A stretch of DNA of 64,000 bases, taken from contig NZ_CP139487.1 of NCBI RefSeq assembly GCF_034259205.1, forward strand, positions 3,720,001 through 3,784,000. The letters are read 5' to 3'. The number at the start of each line of letters is the position of its first letter. Positions within the stretch are counted from its first letter, which is position 1. Positions 24,766-32,574 of this stretch are shown in pieces. The notes under the pieces are model-generated. The model saw only the letters and a program-made list of their open reading frames with translations. It made no database searches and was not told the DNA's origin. This stretch comes from Peredibacter starrii (lineage in GTDB: Bacteria > Bdellovibrionota > Bacteriovoracia > Bacteriovoracales > Bacteriovoracaceae). Made by a program: the position numbers and the translations under genes.

Positions 24766-26148
24766 ATGAAGTCACTACTTATACTTCTTCTAGCGTTAGC
24801 AACTTCTGCTTATGCGGAGGTCGCACCTGAATTAGATGCCTCGGAAGAATTTCCTGGAGGAACGGGTACAACTTCTGACTTATCAGTTCAGGCCTATAGT
24901 CATCCGATGAGTGGAACACAAAGTAGAGAACGTCGTGAGTTCACTCTTGGTAATAGTTTCTTTAACACCGTTTGGGTCGCCTCGCCCTCTTCAACAACAG
25001 TCAGAGATGGTTTGGGTCCGATCTATAACGCTGTTTCTTGTAGCTCTTGTCACTTCAAAGATGGTCGCGGACGTGGTCTTCCTGAGACGGAAGGCAAAGT
25101 CGATGTTTCACTTCTATTCCGTTTAAGAATCAAAACGTTGAATGAAGGCATCATTCCGCATCCCATTTATGGCGGCCAGTTTCAGCCCCAAGGGATTATG
25201 GGAGTGCCAGGCGAAGGCGAAGTAGTTGTTCGATATGAAACAATCAGAATTCAATATCCAGATGGATTCTTTGCTGAGCTTCTAAAACCGGTTTACGATT
25301 TTATTAAATTAAACTTCGGCCCGTTAGGCGAAAACACCGTTCGCTCTCCTCGTGTTGCTCCTCAAATGAGCGGTCTTGGACTTTTGGAAACCATCTCTGA
25401 ACAAGACATCCTTAGAAAAGAGGATCCTTACGACATGGATGGAGATGGAATTTCTGGTCGAGCAAACTATGTCTATTCGGCAACTCATCAGTCACAAAAA
25501 CTAGGTCGATTTGGATGGAAGGCCGGTAAAGCAACTCTGAATGATCAGAATGCTGCTGCTTTTAATGGTGATATTGGAATTACCAGTAGCTTGCATCCAG
25601 ATGAAGACTGTACTGAAACTCAGACAGACTGCTTAAAGAATCACACTGAACTAGATATTGATGATGCTCGATTAAACAATGTTACTGTTTATACGCAACT
25701 TCTCTCAGTGCCCGTTCGTCGTGATTTCTCAAAACCAGAAGTTCAACGAGGACGCAGTACTTTTTATAAAATCAATTGTATTGGCTGTCATACTCCGAGC
25801 TACACCACTGGCACGAACTCAAATCTGGAGATTCTCAAAAATCAGAAGATTTATCCTTATACCGATCTTCTCCTTCATGACATGGGAGATGCTCTCGCGG
25901 ATGATAAAGATGAAGTAACAAATGAAGATCTTGCCACCACTCGAGAATGGCGAACACCTCCGCTTTGGGGTCTGGGGCTAACTCAGACTGTGAATGGACA
26001 TACTCGTTATCTTCACGATGGACGAGCGAGAAACCTTGAAGAGGCCATATTGTGGCATGGTGGAGAGGCCCAAAAATCGAAGGAAGCTTTTTTGGAACTA
26101 ACGAACTCTGAAAGATCGGACTTAATAATGTTTTTAAATAGTTTATAA
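24766..26148 (+). CDS. Di-haem c-type cytochrome, DUF1111 thiol oxidoreductase-like
   Basis: The 460-residue product has a signal peptide (about 1-17) and two c-type haem motifs, SCSSCHFKDGRGRG (about 94-107) and NCIGCHTPSYTTG (about 340-352), in the arrangement of the DUF1111 family. Further family residues are PLWGLGLTQTVNGHTRYLHDGRARN in pieces LWGLG and LHDGRARN (distal region). It starts three bases after the imelysin stop. Imelysin plus DUF1111 genes co-occur in iron-regulated operons of other proteobacteria; a redox step in iron acquisition is the likely role. Periplasmic, needing the cytochrome c maturation system. Confidence 0.93.
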   Translation: MKSLLILLLALATSAYAEVAPELDASEEFPGGTGTTSDLSVQAYSHPMSGTQSRERREFTLGNSFFNTVWVASPSSTTVRDGLGPIYNAVSCSSCHFKDGRGRGLPETEGKVDVSLLFRLRIKTLNEGIIPHPIYGGQFQPQGIMGVPGEGEVVVRYETIRIQYPDGFFAELLKPVYDFIKLNFGPLGENTVRSPRVAPQMSGLGLLETISEQDILRKEDPYDMDGDGISGRANYVYSATHQSQKLGRFGWKAGKATLNDQNAAAFNGDIGITSSLHPDEDCTETQTDCLKNHTELDIDDARLNNVTVYTQLLSVPVRRDFSKPEVQRGRSTFYKINCIGCHTPSYTTGTNSNLEILKNQKIYPYTDLLLHDMGDALADDKDEVTNEDLATTREWRTPPLWGLGLTQTVNGHTRYLHDGRARNLEEAILWHGGEAQKSKEAFLELTNSERSDLIMFLNSL

Positions 26149-26166
26149 ATACCTGGAGAACCCAAC

Positions 26167-26691
26167 ATGAAAACCCTGGCGATCTTAACTCTCTTCGCTT
26201 CAACAACTCTCATGGCCCAAACTTGGACCGAAACATTTAAACTTCCGGAAGGGATGACTCATAGAGCTCGTACTGCCGGATATGATTGCGGAATATTTAC
26301 TTCCAAATATGTATCTGCGCCTGAAACATTCAAATCTCGCAGCATTGAATTCAAACAGCTCGCGGCGGATAAAGACCTTAATAAGTTCTTATTCGAAGCT
26401 GTTTATCCAGGAACTGAAGGACAGCAGTGCATTTATGGCATTTACTTAGACCGTAATCGCGCGACTAAGACCTTGGACTTCACTCATTCTTTGGTTGTGA
26501 CAGCTGAAGGCATGGAAGAAGGCTGTAAAGAGACCCAAAGCTTTCTGGACACTGAACTAGCTTCAGTTGCCTATGAGCCATCGAAGCGTGGAATTCGCTA
26601 CATTGCTGTTCAAATTATAAAAGACACTCCCAATGACGTTTGTGAAAATGGAAATGTAAGAGTGGTTTTTGACCGCAGATACACTGAATAA
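26167..26691 (+). CDS. Secreted protein, third gene of the imelysin operon
   Basis: A 174-residue product with signal peptide (MKTLAILTLFASTTLMA) and four cysteines (YDCGIF, QQCIYG, EGCKET, DVCENG) likely forming two disulfides. No haem or metal motif is evident and I do not recognise a family. The gene starts 18 bases after the di-haem gene with a CTGGAGAA ribosome-binding site and ends at a strong terminator, so it closes the operon; a periplasmic accessory role is inferred from that alone. Confidence 0.75.
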   Translation: MKTLAILTLFASTTLMAQTWTETFKLPEGMTHRARTAGYDCGIFTSKYVSAPETFKSRSIEFKQLAADKDLNKFLFEAVYPGTEGQQCIYGIYLDRNRATKTLDFTHSLVVTAEGMEEGCKETQSFLDTELASVAYEPSKRGIRYIAVQIIKDTPNDVCENGNVRVVFDRRYTE

Positions 26692-26696
26692 AAATT

Positions 26697-26723
26697 AGGC
26701 CCAGTTTACTGGGCCTATTTTTT
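26697..26723 (+). terminator. Intrinsic terminator of the imelysin operon
   Basis: AGGCCCAG/CTGGGCCT stem, TTTA loop, then ATTTTTT. Confidence 0.93.
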
Positions 26724-26745
26724 AGTCTTATGCTCTAATTAAACC

Positions 26746-27660
26746 ATGGACTATATCCAAACTTACTTTGAGTGCTTTAAGGCCACAGGTACAGACACGA
26801 CCCTCGAAATCAACCGTATGAGAGGTTCTGAGCTGATTGAGGCCATTAAATTCGATCATGTGAATCATGATGGTGTATCTATTATGACTGAACTTGCGCG
26901 AAGATATCCTGCGGAAGGGTTTCAGGCGCCAACTCTCCTTGTAAAACCCAAACCATCAATGAGTAAGAGGTTAATTGAACTGGCAAAGTGGTATATCCGC
27001 CACTACCCTTTCATGCCGCCGACCTGGAAAGTTGCTTCGAAGGGACGCACTCAAAATGCAAATGGAAAAGTATTAATCGATAATTTCAAGGCAAGCGACC
27101 AAACTTTCTCAACTAACACCAAACTATTATTCGCTCTAGATCTCACCAGTCGAGAGTATATCAGCAATCCAAAACCAGATCGGGTCTGGATGACTCCAGT
27201 TGGTATGTATACAACGATATCGAGAGAGACGCCTCCCAAGAATCGGGTCTCATTCATTGATATTGAAATTGGAAATAATTCGACTCTATCAGATGTACAA
27301 AGCGCTTCTAGGGAACAATTGAAGAATCTCAGTTACTGGGGAACCATTTTGACTATGGCGCTTCCTCAGATCCTGGGGAAATTTCTTTTTAAGTATGTCG
27401 CCAAGTACACTCATTTGGTTTTCAGAAGAACAGGAACACTGACAAATTTAGGTGAATGGACAATTCCTGGAGTTGGAGCTGATGAATGGTGGACCTTTGG
27501 TCAGTTGAGTGTGGCGAAGATGGCACCAGTTGCTGGTACGGCCATCATGGTGAACGGTAAACTCGGACTCAGTGTTCACTTTCATCCGATTGTTGGCTTT
27601 TCAGATGCTGAAGCTCAAAACTTTGCAGAGAAGTGGAAAGCGAATTTTCTAAAGCTATAG
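26746..27660 (+). CDS. CoA-dependent acyltransferase superfamily-like protein
   Basis: The 304-residue product carries DHVNHDGVS at residues 37-45, which matches the HHxxxDG motif of chloramphenicol-acetyltransferase-fold enzymes with the non-catalytic first His changed to Asp. The C-terminal third reads like that fold as well: LTNLGEW, then APVAGTAIMVNGKLGLSVHFHP and a final helix DAEAQNFAEKWKANFLKL. The motif normally sits near residue 130-200, so the usual N-terminal strand-helix region is missing or much reduced. Substrates unknown; acyl or wax-ester-like transfer are options. No Shine-Dalgarno precedes the ATG; TCTAAT ends six bases before it. Converges on the kinase gene with a six-base overlap. 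Confidence 0.55.
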   Translation: MDYIQTYFECFKATGTDTTLEINRMRGSELIEAIKFDHVNHDGVSIMTELARRYPAEGFQAPTLLVKPKPSMSKRLIELAKWYIRHYPFMPPTWKVASKGRTQNANGKVLIDNFKASDQTFSTNTKLLFALDLTSREYISNPKPDRVWMTPVGMYTTISRETPPKNRVSFIDIEIGNNSTLSDVQSASREQLKNLSYWGTILTMALPQILGKFLFKYVAKYTHLVFRRTGTLTNLGEWTIPGVGADEWWTFGQLSVAKMAPVAGTAIMVNGKLGLSVHFHPIVGFSDAEAQNFAEKWKANFLKL

Positions 27661-29613
27661 AATTGGTAATCTCACAGTAAAAACCGCTCCCCCACCATCA
27701 GCAGTATCAACGGCGATTGTTCCCTTATGGGCATTCACAATTGTTTTGGAAACGAAGAGACCAATACCAAATCCTCCAAAGTGTTTCGTAGAAGAGGCCC
27801 TTTCAAATTTGTTGAAGATCCTTTCTTTTTCTTCAGCAGTCACACCTGGACCATGATCACGGATACTGAAGACAGCGTCTCCTCGATCTTTATAGACTGA
27901 AACCTCAATCGGTTTCTGTCCACCGTACTTAATTGCATTATTCAAAAGGTTGATAATGACTTGCTCGATTCGAAGTTGGTCCCATTGACCAGAAACATCT
28001 TCCATTCGTTTGAAGACTAATTCGTATTTTTTAGAGGTCAATTCAAACTCAAAGCGCGAAAGCACATTGCTCACCACTTCTTTGAGATTGATTTTTTCAG
28101 GATCCAACGAGAGTCTACCGGCATCGATATTTGAAATATCGATGAGGTCGTTCGTGAGGTTTTCAAAACGTCTGATCTCTTCCAAGCAAGGCTGAATGAC
28201 CTTTTTCATACTTTCGTCAGTTGTCTTCTTCTGTACGAACTGCATACCAAGTTTCAAGGTCGTCAAAGGAGTCTTAAGTTCGTGTGAAACTAAGAGTAAA
28301 AAATCCTCCCGAATTTGGGCGACTCTTTTCATCTCTTCATAGACTTGTTTTTTCTCTGTGATATCGATGAAAGTCAGTACGCTAAAGCGCTCTTTAAATT
28401 TAGTTTCAACCTTTGAAATCTGCCTCAGCACCGTGATCTTTTGATCATTGGCCAGGTTCAGATCCACTTCTTCCCCGTCCTTAGTGAGTTCGGATAAATG
28501 GGAAAGATCCCCCTTCAAAATATCTTCGGCCTGATTGTTACAAAATACTACTTTTCCGGAGTCCGTATCAATGATCACCAGTCCCGCCGGCATCTGCTGA
28601 ATGACCGCATCTAGTTTCTTAGAATTTTGCTCCGAAATCGTTTGAAGATTGAACTGAGCATTTTGTGAAATCCAGGCCCTTAAACCAATCAACATCGTAA
28701 AAATAACAACAATCAGAAGCATTAGGGTTTCAATGCCTTTGAATCCTGATTGATAGGTATAGGCCGCGATAATGACAAATAATAAGGTCAATCCGGGGAA
28801 TAGTGCTCTTACGAGATTTGGTTTTAAAAGCGAAGGCGAGCTAGGTGTTTTAGTTTTACTCTGCTGTTCCTCCTCAGCAGCGGCCCAAAAGAAGAAGTAA
28901 AATCCCACAGACCATAAAACATCAAGCATATGGCCTGGCTCATAAAAGCGATTAAGAAGACCATAGGCATAAGCAATATTAACTCCTGCCAAACAAGCCA
29001 GACCAACCATAAGCAAAGTGTACGAGAGCTTATTGATTGGGCGAGACTCCCAAATTTGTAAGGTCGCAAAGAACAGGGATGTAATGTACAAACATGGATA
29101 GGCCAAAACCATGATCAGATAAAATTTAGAACCTTGATATTCCAGAATGGGACGGTAAAACAGAATAATGCAGACAAAAGAGATCACGCATAAGCTGATT
29201 CCGATATCGGCCAAAGTTGTAAGTTTATTTTCTTTATGGGAAACATTCCAACAGTAGTGAATCAATGCTGTGACGATACAAGGAACTAAGGCCAGGAAGA
29301 AATAAGTGGATATGTCCGGAAAAGGTACCACGACGTTTTCAACTAATTGTCTCCAGCTCCAGATGACCATTCCAATGGTCCATGAGGACGCTCCAATACC
29401 CAACCATTTCCATGATTGCTTTAAAGAATGAACTTCCATCTTCCCGGAAGTCTTAAAACATCTGATCGCGCAAATGAGGCTGGAACTGGACCAAAAGAAA
29501 TCCGTCCATACGTTCATTAGATAACTGTTGTTTTCGATGAAATGAATCCCCAAAGCAAAAGTTGCTAAGGAGGCCACCATTGTTGTTAGCATCAATGAAC
29601 GGGATTTTATCAT
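27655..29613 (-). CDS. Membrane sensor histidine kinase with PAS domain
   Basis: Order of parts in the 652-residue protein: about nine hydrophobic segments (about residues 5-315) forming a multi-pass sensor, one PAS domain (about 335-435, QQMPAGLVIIDTDSGKVVFCN), HisKA (about 445-510, LLLVSHELKTPLTTLKLG with the phospho-His) and HATPase_c (about 555-650, LLNNAIKYGG N-box, DHGPGV G1-box, GGFGIGLFVSKTIV G2-box). All catalytic boxes look intact. ATG at 29613 is used; a TTG seven codons earlier is possible and neither has a convincing ribosome-binding site. No response regulator is adjacent, so it is an orphan. Its ligand is unknown. Confidence 0.88.
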   Translation of the reverse strand: MIKSRSLMLTTMVASLATFALGIHFIENNSYLMNVWTDFFWSSSSLICAIRCFKTSGKMEVHSLKQSWKWLGIGASSWTIGMVIWSWRQLVENVVVPFPDISTYFFLALVPCIVTALIHYCWNVSHKENKLTTLADIGISLCVISFVCIILFYRPILEYQGSKFYLIMVLAYPCLYITSLFFATLQIWESRPINKLSYTLLMVGLACLAGVNIAYAYGLLNRFYEPGHMLDVLWSVGFYFFFWAAAEEEQQSKTKTPSSPSLLKPNLVRALFPGLTLLFVIIAAYTYQSGFKGIETLMLLIVVIFTMLIGLRAWISQNAQFNLQTISEQNSKKLDAVIQQMPAGLVIIDTDSGKVVFCNNQAEDILKGDLSHLSELTKDGEEVDLNLANDQKITVLRQISKVETKFKERFSVLTFIDITEKKQVYEEMKRVAQIREDFLLLVSHELKTPLTTLKLGMQFVQKKTTDESMKKVIQPCLEEIRRFENLTNDLIDISNIDAGRLSLDPEKINLKEVVSNVLSRFEFELTSKKYELVFKRMEDVSGQWDQLRIEQVIINLLNNAIKYGGQKPIEVSVYKDRGDAVFSIRDHGPGVTAEEKERIFNKFERASSTKHFGGFGIGLFVSKTIVNAHKGTIAVDTADGGGAVFTVRLPIL

Positions 29614-29661
29614 TCCCTGATTTTCAATCTCCAATTTGTAAATGTCATCTTAATAAATAGA

Positions 29662-29683
29662 AAGGCCACCCTGAGGTGGCCTT
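29662..29683 (-). terminator. Intrinsic terminator of the gene at 29708
   Basis: AAGGCCACC/GGTGGCCTT stem with CTGA loop, followed on the minus strand by a U-rich stretch, 25 bases after the stop. Confidence 0.8.
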
Positions 29684-29707
29684 ATAAAGGATCATGTCAC
29701 TTAAAAA

Positions 29708-30169
29708 TTAGTATGCTACTTCTTCCTGAACAACTTCACATCTTGCTGGCGTAACGTTTGCATTTGTACAGAAAGCTACGCGCTGGTTCTGACACTTTTG
29801 ACGGGCAAGGGCCTCGGCTTCAACTCTTGTAGAGGCCTTACCCACGAAAGTTCCATCAAAATTCGTTGTTACTGAACATACGTGAGTTGTTACGATACGA
29901 GTTCTAGGGGCCGAATTAGCTTGAAGCTCATAGACCTTATCCTGAAGGTCACGAACAGCTTGCTCCAGACGACGAACGCGCATAAGTGTATCGCGGTCAT
30001 CACGATCATCACCTACTTCAATTCTAACGATTGAACGACCATCACGAAGAACTACTGTACCACCATCTTTACGATCGTCACGACGGTCATCACGACGAGA
30101 TTGAGCGAAAGCAGAAAGTGAAGATAGAACAACTGAAAGAACTAGAACAAAAGAGATGATCTTTTTCAT
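29708..30169 (-). CDS. Secreted Arg/Asp-rich coiled-coil protein
   Basis: The 153-residue product has a signal peptide (about 1-22), then a highly charged segment of Arg-Asp dipeptides (SRRDDRRDDRKDGG and DDRDDRD, about 23-60), a short coiled coil (about 62-85, MRVRRLEQAVRDLQDKVYELQA) and a C-terminal region with four cysteines (THVCSVTT, RQKCQNQ, AFCTN, PARCEV). I recognise similar small periplasmic proteins only in outline. It has a GGAGGGTTT ribosome-binding site and forms a single-gene unit with its own terminator. Function unknown. Confidence 0.75.
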   Translation of the reverse strand: MKKIISFVLVLSVVLSSLSAFAQSRRDDRRDDRKDGGTVVLRDGRSIVRIEVGDDRDDRDTLMRVRRLEQAVRDLQDKVYELQANSAPRTRIVTTHVCSVTTNFDGTFVGKASTRVEAEALARQKCQNQRVAFCTNANVTPARCEVVQEEVAY

Positions 30170-30258
30170 GAAACCCTCCAGAGGTTTACTTGTAATAGGG
30201 ACTTTGGAGGATTCTAGACCAGACCTAGATTTATTTCATTGAGACTGGAAATGAATAC

Positions 30259-30287
30259 AAAGGCCGTCAAAGTTTTAGACGGCCTTT
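30259..30287 (-). terminator. Intrinsic terminator of the signalling operon
   Basis: AAAGGCCGTC/GACGGCCTTT stem with nine-base loop, just after the stop of the receiver-PilZ gene. Confidence 0.82.
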
Positions 30288-30294
30288 GGTTTAA

Positions 30295-30996
30295 CTACTT
30301 TTTAGGAATATAAGGTCTTACCGAATGACTATCCAGCCATCGATCGTAAGCCGGGATACTGTCCGGCTCCAGATGAAGGAACTCAAGCCCTACACCAGTC
30401 GGACCATCGGCGGCCTGAGTACGAGTCCATCTGACCTGTGCTTTTCCTTTCAGTTCAACTGTCTCAGTTCCGATTTGAGCAGAAAGAGAGACCATTAATT
30501 GTTCACCAGTCGAGTAGTTCGGCTCATCCAGCGAAACAAAAACGCCCCCTCTTCCCACCGCGGCCACATTTTTGCCTGATAATGTTTTAAGTTCGGCGGC
30601 CTCGCCGGAAGGAACCTTCCAGGTACGACCTTTGTGAGTAACAGCATCTTTAATACATTTAACGAGGGCCTTTCGATCAAACGGCTTTGAGAAGATCGCA
30701 TTTGCACCCATATCATAAGCATCTGCTTCGGTGAGATCAGCGAAGGCAGTGATAAAAACTAAAACCGGAATTTCCACATCGTAGTTTTTAACGTCTTTTA
30801 ACAACTCAATTCCGTTTCCACCGGGCATTTGAATATCTGAAACAACAGCATCAATTTTATTGGTCTTAATAATCTCAAAGGCCTCTTTCCCATTACTCGC
30901 AGAAAGCACATTGAAACCTTCGCGTTTAAATTGGAAAACAAGTGCATTTCGAAGAAGTTCTTCATCATCTACCACTAGAATCGTGTTATTTGTCAC
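30295..30996 (-). CDS. Response regulator: receiver plus degenerate PilZ domain
   Basis: Residues 1-118 are a receiver with all key residues: VVDDEE acidic pair, VVSDIQMPGG phospho-Asp (about 54), ITAF Thr position and SKPFD Lys. Residues 120-225 have the strand pattern of PilZ (VGRGGVFVSLDEP, GEQLMVSLS, GVGLEFLHL), but the c-di-GMP contacts are missing: there is no RxxxR before the first strand, and the (D/N)xSxxG motif reads AVGRGG. The output therefore probably does not bind c-di-GMP and may contact a protein instead. Last gene of a five-gene operon; its start overlaps the stand-alone phosphoacceptor gene by 11 bases. Confidence 0.85.
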   Translation of the reverse strand: MTNNTILVVDDEELLRNALVFQFKREGFNVLSASNGKEAFEIIKTNKIDAVVSDIQMPGGNGIELLKDVKNYDVEIPVLVFITAFADLTEADAYDMGANAIFSKPFDRKALVKCIKDAVTHKGRTWKVPSGEAAELKTLSGKNVAAVGRGGVFVSLDEPNYSTGEQLMVSLSAQIGTETVELKGKAQVRWTRTQAADGPTGVGLEFLHLEPDSIPAYDRWLDSHSVRPYIPKK

Positions 30997-31201
30997 TGAG
31001 AACCTCCTCGCGTCGTTCCTTCAACAATATTTTCAATTTTTCCAGACCATTTAGGGCCTCTCTTACTCTTTCTCCATAACCTTCTGGATCTTCACCCTTG
31101 TCCTGGATATCATCCATCACTGACTCTAAAATCATTTCAATTCCGGCCAATGGCGACGCCAAAGCATGGATAAATTCTCTTTCTCTCTTCTGATCGGCCA
31201 C
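30986..31201 (-). CDS. Stand-alone histidine phosphoacceptor (DHp/HisKA-like) protein
   Basis: A 71-residue protein made of two predicted helices. The first holds REFIHALASPLAGIEM (His12), which matches the H-box of histidine kinases (FxHxLxNPLxxI) except that the acidic residue after His is Ala. The second helix follows a Gly/Asp/Pro turn (GEDPEGYG), as in a DHp hairpin. No ATPase domain is present in or near the frame. It starts with GTG in a TAGTG overlap with the upstream gene and overlaps the downstream receiver gene by 11 bases, so it is translated in step with both. A phosphotransfer intermediate between the operon's kinase and receivers is the natural inference. Confidence 0.7.
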   Translation of the reverse strand: MADQKREREFIHALASPLAGIEMILESVMDDIQDKGEDPEGYGERVREALNGLEKLKILLKERREEVLSDK

Positions 31202-32574
31202 TAAGCCTCCACCGGTGCTAAGATTTGAGTTAACTGATATTCCACAAAGGCCTGAGGAATACTGTGATTGAACACCATAAAAAGACTTTCGATTGATTTC
31301 ATATCGTAGGTCCCAATAGAGTTAACTGAAAACTCATCTAAGAGTCCAAATGCCGCTTCAATTGTCAGTGGACGCGATAAAAGTTCAGTCATGAAACTAG
31401 AAGAGACTGTAAGTACTCGGGCCAAAGGATGAATAAAGTGAGAGGTCAGTTTATTGGGAAATCCTGTTCCAATGAAATTCTCGTGTTGTTGTTCAATCAA
31501 AAGCAACACCTCATCTGGGAAATGAGCGATTTTAGAAAGATCTTTGATCGCTCTTTCAGGATGTGTTTCATAAACACTACGATCTTCAAGTGAAAGCTCT
31601 TCAATTGAATCACGATAGGCGGCGAGATGCGTATCCATCAAACCAATGCGATGTAAAAGGCCGCTACAAATAAGAATGAAGTGCTCTCTCGTCGTCGTTG
31701 AACCACGGTATTGACCCATCAATGAAGAAAGAGTGGCGACGTGAATGCTTCTGAAATAGATCTCTGGATAATTAATGCGCATTCTTTCCAAAATATCGAT
31801 CATGTCGTTATTAGCGGTCAAAATCTCCAAAGTCAGGTCCACTAACCAAATGGCCCTTTGAGCGGCCTCACGATTTAATGGTCTAAGATAAGACAGCTTT
31901 TCAATTGCATGATGGGCCTCTTCAATAATGGCGGCCTTTTTCTTCTGATCTACGTTTGTAGTAGGGAAATCTTTAAGTCCGAGATACTCGAGGAAATCTT
32001 TTTTTGCGACATACAGGACTTCAATCCCAGTCTCCCGGTATGAATGAATGCTCTCAGGACTTAGATTTTCACCACCGTTAGAGATCTTAACCATGAAGTC
32101 ATTACGTTTCATAAAAATGTTGAAACTCATCTTCTGGCCCTGAAGAAACTCTTCCAGGTGAAGCTTAATCATTTCCTCTTCTTGTTTCTCGACGGGGGCT
32201 TCGGTCTTTTCAAAGCAGCTCTGAAGGGCATTTGATAGTTCGGCCTTTTTAAATGGTTTAGAGAGAAATGAGCGGGCTCCCATATCAATCGCAGTTTGGG
32301 CCTCTTTAAGGTCACTTAAACCAGTCATAAGGATGACCGGAGTAGGCCTCACCTTCTTCACATGATTCAGAAGTTGAAGTCCATTTCCGTTTGGCATATT
32401 GATATCTGAGACGATGGCATCCACTGAAATTGTTTTCAGCTTTTCTGCCGCCTCTCTTCCTCCAGTGGCCATCACGCACTCATGGCCCAATTGCTTAATG
32501 GTATACATCATACCTTTTAAGAAAATAGGATCGTCATCTACCAGTAAGACCGTTTTAGGCGACTTTGGTTCCAT
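31201..32574 (-). CDS. Response regulator with degenerate HD-GYP domain
   Basis: Residues 1-122 form an intact receiver (LLVDDDP, IVSDINMPNG phospho-Asp about 57, MTG, LSKPFK). After a linker of about 100 residues comes an HD-GYP-like domain (about 250-430): IHVATL (first His kept), LLHRIGL where HDxGK is expected, THPERA, QQHENFIGTGFP where HHExxDGxGYP is expected, and TVSSS where the last metal Asp normally sits. With Asp lost from HD and the final Asp lost, metal binding and c-di-GMP hydrolysis are unlikely. Second gene after the kinase, overlapping it by 20 bases. Likely a binding or regulatory output. Confidence 0.85.
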   Translation of the reverse strand: MEPKSPKTVLLVDDDPIFLKGMMYTIKQLGHECVMATGGREAAEKLKTISVDAIVSDINMPNGNGLQLLNHVKKVRPTPVILMTGLSDLKEAQTAIDMGARSFLSKPFKKAELSNALQSCFEKTEAPVEKQEEEMIKLHLEEFLQGQKMSFNIFMKRNDFMVKISNGGENLSPESIHSYRETGIEVLYVAKKDFLEYLGLKDFPTTNVDQKKKAAIIEEAHHAIEKLSYLRPLNREAAQRAIWLVDLTLEILTANNDMIDILERMRINYPEIYFRSIHVATLSSLMGQYRGSTTTREHFILICSGLLHRIGLMDTHLAAYRDSIEELSLEDRSVYETHPERAIKDLSKIAHFPDEVLLLIEQQHENFIGTGFPNKLTSHFIHPLARVLTVSSSFMTELLSRPLTIEAAFGLLDEFSVNSIGTYDMKSIESLFMVFNHSIPQAFVEYQLTQILAPVEA

